13,451 bases of DNA, from positions 1 through 13,451 of the forward strand of contig DATHSN010000071.1 of assembly GCA_035464115.1 (NCBI GenBank), given 5' to 3'. Under the pieces are notes generated by a model that saw nothing but the letters and a program-made list of their open reading frames with translations, was not told the origin of the DNA and ran no database searches. This document shows, in pieces, positions 12,694-13,451 of the stretch (position 1 is its first letter; the number at the start of each line of letters is the position of its first letter). The translations under genes and the position numbers were made by a program. The DNA comes from DATHSN01 sp035464115 (GTDB lineage Bacteria > Actinomycetota > Acidimicrobiia > Acidimicrobiales > SKKL01).

Positions 12694-13451
12694 GCCAGCT
12701 GCTCCGGTGCGATGTCGATGACGTCGGTGTAGACGAGGCGGCGCCCGTCGCGGGGTTGGCGGCGGATCACCCGGAAGCGACCCACGCGCACCAGCCGGGC
12801 GTCGACGACCTCGCCGTCGGTGCGGTAGCGCTCGTGCTCCTCGAGCACCACCCGGTAGCGGTGGGTCGTGATGCCCTGGCGGGACACCAGCGCGAGGCCG
12901 CTCCAGCGGTGCTGCTTGACGAACTGGTCGCCGAGCGGGAGCGGTGCGGCCTGGCGGGCGAGGGTGATCGGCCCGGCCACGGTCTCCCAGTCGACGTCAC
13001 TCGTCGCCGAGAGCGGCTGGCGTTGCACCGTGGCCTCCACGATCGGCGCGGCGCTGTCGACCGTGGTGGTGGTGAAGCTGGCCCCGGTGACCGAGATGCT
13101 CAAGCGGCGGAACGAACCGAACCGGGCGCCCGACACCGTGGCGACCCGGTTGGGCGCCAGCTGGACGATGTCGGCGAGCACCACGGGCGAGAGCCCGAGC
13201 GTGGTGTCGGCCGGCGACCCCGGCGGGTCGGAGGCGACGATGGCGGCCGGCTGGAAGCGGGCGAGGGCCAGGCGCACGAACGGCCAGTAGGACCCGAGTT
13301 GGAGGTCGATGTCGCAGCGCCACATGTCGCTGGCCGCGTCGTAGACCACCCGGTGCGGGACGGCGCGCACCACCGGACCGCCCGGTGGGCGGAGGCCCAC
13401 GGAGCCGGCGAAGCGGCGGGGGAACGCGGCGTCGTTGAGCGCGCCCTGGAC
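12690..13451 (-). CDS. C-terminal part of an unidentified protein encoded upstream of tatA (partial)
   Basis: The frame is open from the right edge to TGA 12692-12690, giving at least 253 residues. GTG 13400 is unlikely to be the true start, because the 17 codons before it read naturally into the same domain (NDAAFPRRFAGSVGLRPP). Visible features are RVVYDAASDMWRCDIDLQLG, then YWPFVRLALARFQP, LSPVVLADIVQLAPNR, a Ser/Thr-rich beta stretch (SISVTGASFTTTTVDS), and a basic RYRVVLEEHERYR...RVIRRQPRDGRRLVYTD end. The composition suggests beta-sheet modules of a larger, probably surface or structural, protein. I recognise no named family. It shares a 4-bp overlap with the tatA-like gene and is probably the main gene of that operon. 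Confidence 0.75.
   Translation of the reverse strand, partial: VQGALNDAAFPRRFAGSVGLRPPGGPVVRAVPHRVVYDAASDMWRCDIDLQLGSYWPFVRLALARFQPAAIVASDPPGSPADTTLGLSPVVLADIVQLAPNRVATVSGARFGSFRRLSISVTGASFTTTTVDSAAPIVEATVQRQPLSATSDVDWETVAGPITLARQAAPLPLGDQFVKQHRWSGLALVSRQGITTHRYRVVLEEHERYRTDGEVVDARLVRVGRFRVIRRQPRDGRRLVYTDVIDIAPEQLA

Noticed and set aside
1..13451. CRISPR arrays, tRNA/rRNA genes, insertion sequences, phage or plasmid genes
   Set aside because: No regularly spaced repeats, cloverleaf sequences, transposase or integrase motifs, or terminal inverted repeats were found on reading both strands.

Overview
The window is very GC-rich, with dense GTG/TTG starts, short gaps and 4-base start/stop overlaps. 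A TetR regulator is coupled to a maleylpyruvate-isomerase-family (mycothiol-type) protein, there are ACAD10/11-like and large LuxR-type proteins, and one transcript looks leaderless. Together these point to a high-GC actinobacterium. An Acidimicrobiia-like soil or aquatic lineage is my best guess, but that is inference. No tRNA, rRNA, CRISPR array, insertion sequence or phage gene was seen.

Left part (1-4530). After the tail of an unidentified gene comes a classical short-chain dehydrogenase (263-1024), convergent with a DkgB-like aldo/keto reductase (1040-1807). Divergent from the reductase is a tight three-gene operon: a family-2 amidohydrolase (1901-3094), a cytosolic five-Asp-box beta-propeller protein (3108-4265) and an 86-residue ubiquitin-like MoaD/ThiS protein ending in Gly-Gly (4270-4530). 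The last two, without any MoaE/ThiF-type partner nearby, are the most intriguing metabolic unit here. A strong bidirectional terminator (4536-4570) separates the operon from the next gene.

Middle part (4592-8810). An ACAD10/11-like acyl-CoA dehydrogenase (minus) diverges from a TetR regulator (plus). The regulator's promoter has a perfect -35 box and two near-identical operator-like repeats 19 bp apart, the second spanning its own ATG. The TetR gene is translationally coupled (ATGA) to the maleylpyruvate-isomerase-family gene. Inverted repeats in the 143-bp divergent region suggest regulation of the dehydrogenase side too. A convergent MFS transporter follows (minus).

Right part (8880-13451). 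A large LuxR-type regulator with a degenerate ATP-binding loop diverges from the MFS gene. After its stop codon lies a hairpin with an alternative pairing partner. Next is a TTG-started lipoprotein gene coupled (GTGA) to a two-TM protein with a probable disulfide-bearing extracytoplasmic loop. These converge on, and overlap by 35 bp, a minimal 45-residue TatA-like gene. That gene is itself ATGA-coupled to a larger unidentified protein that runs off the right edge. The last four genes look like a compact envelope-associated locus of unknown purpose.
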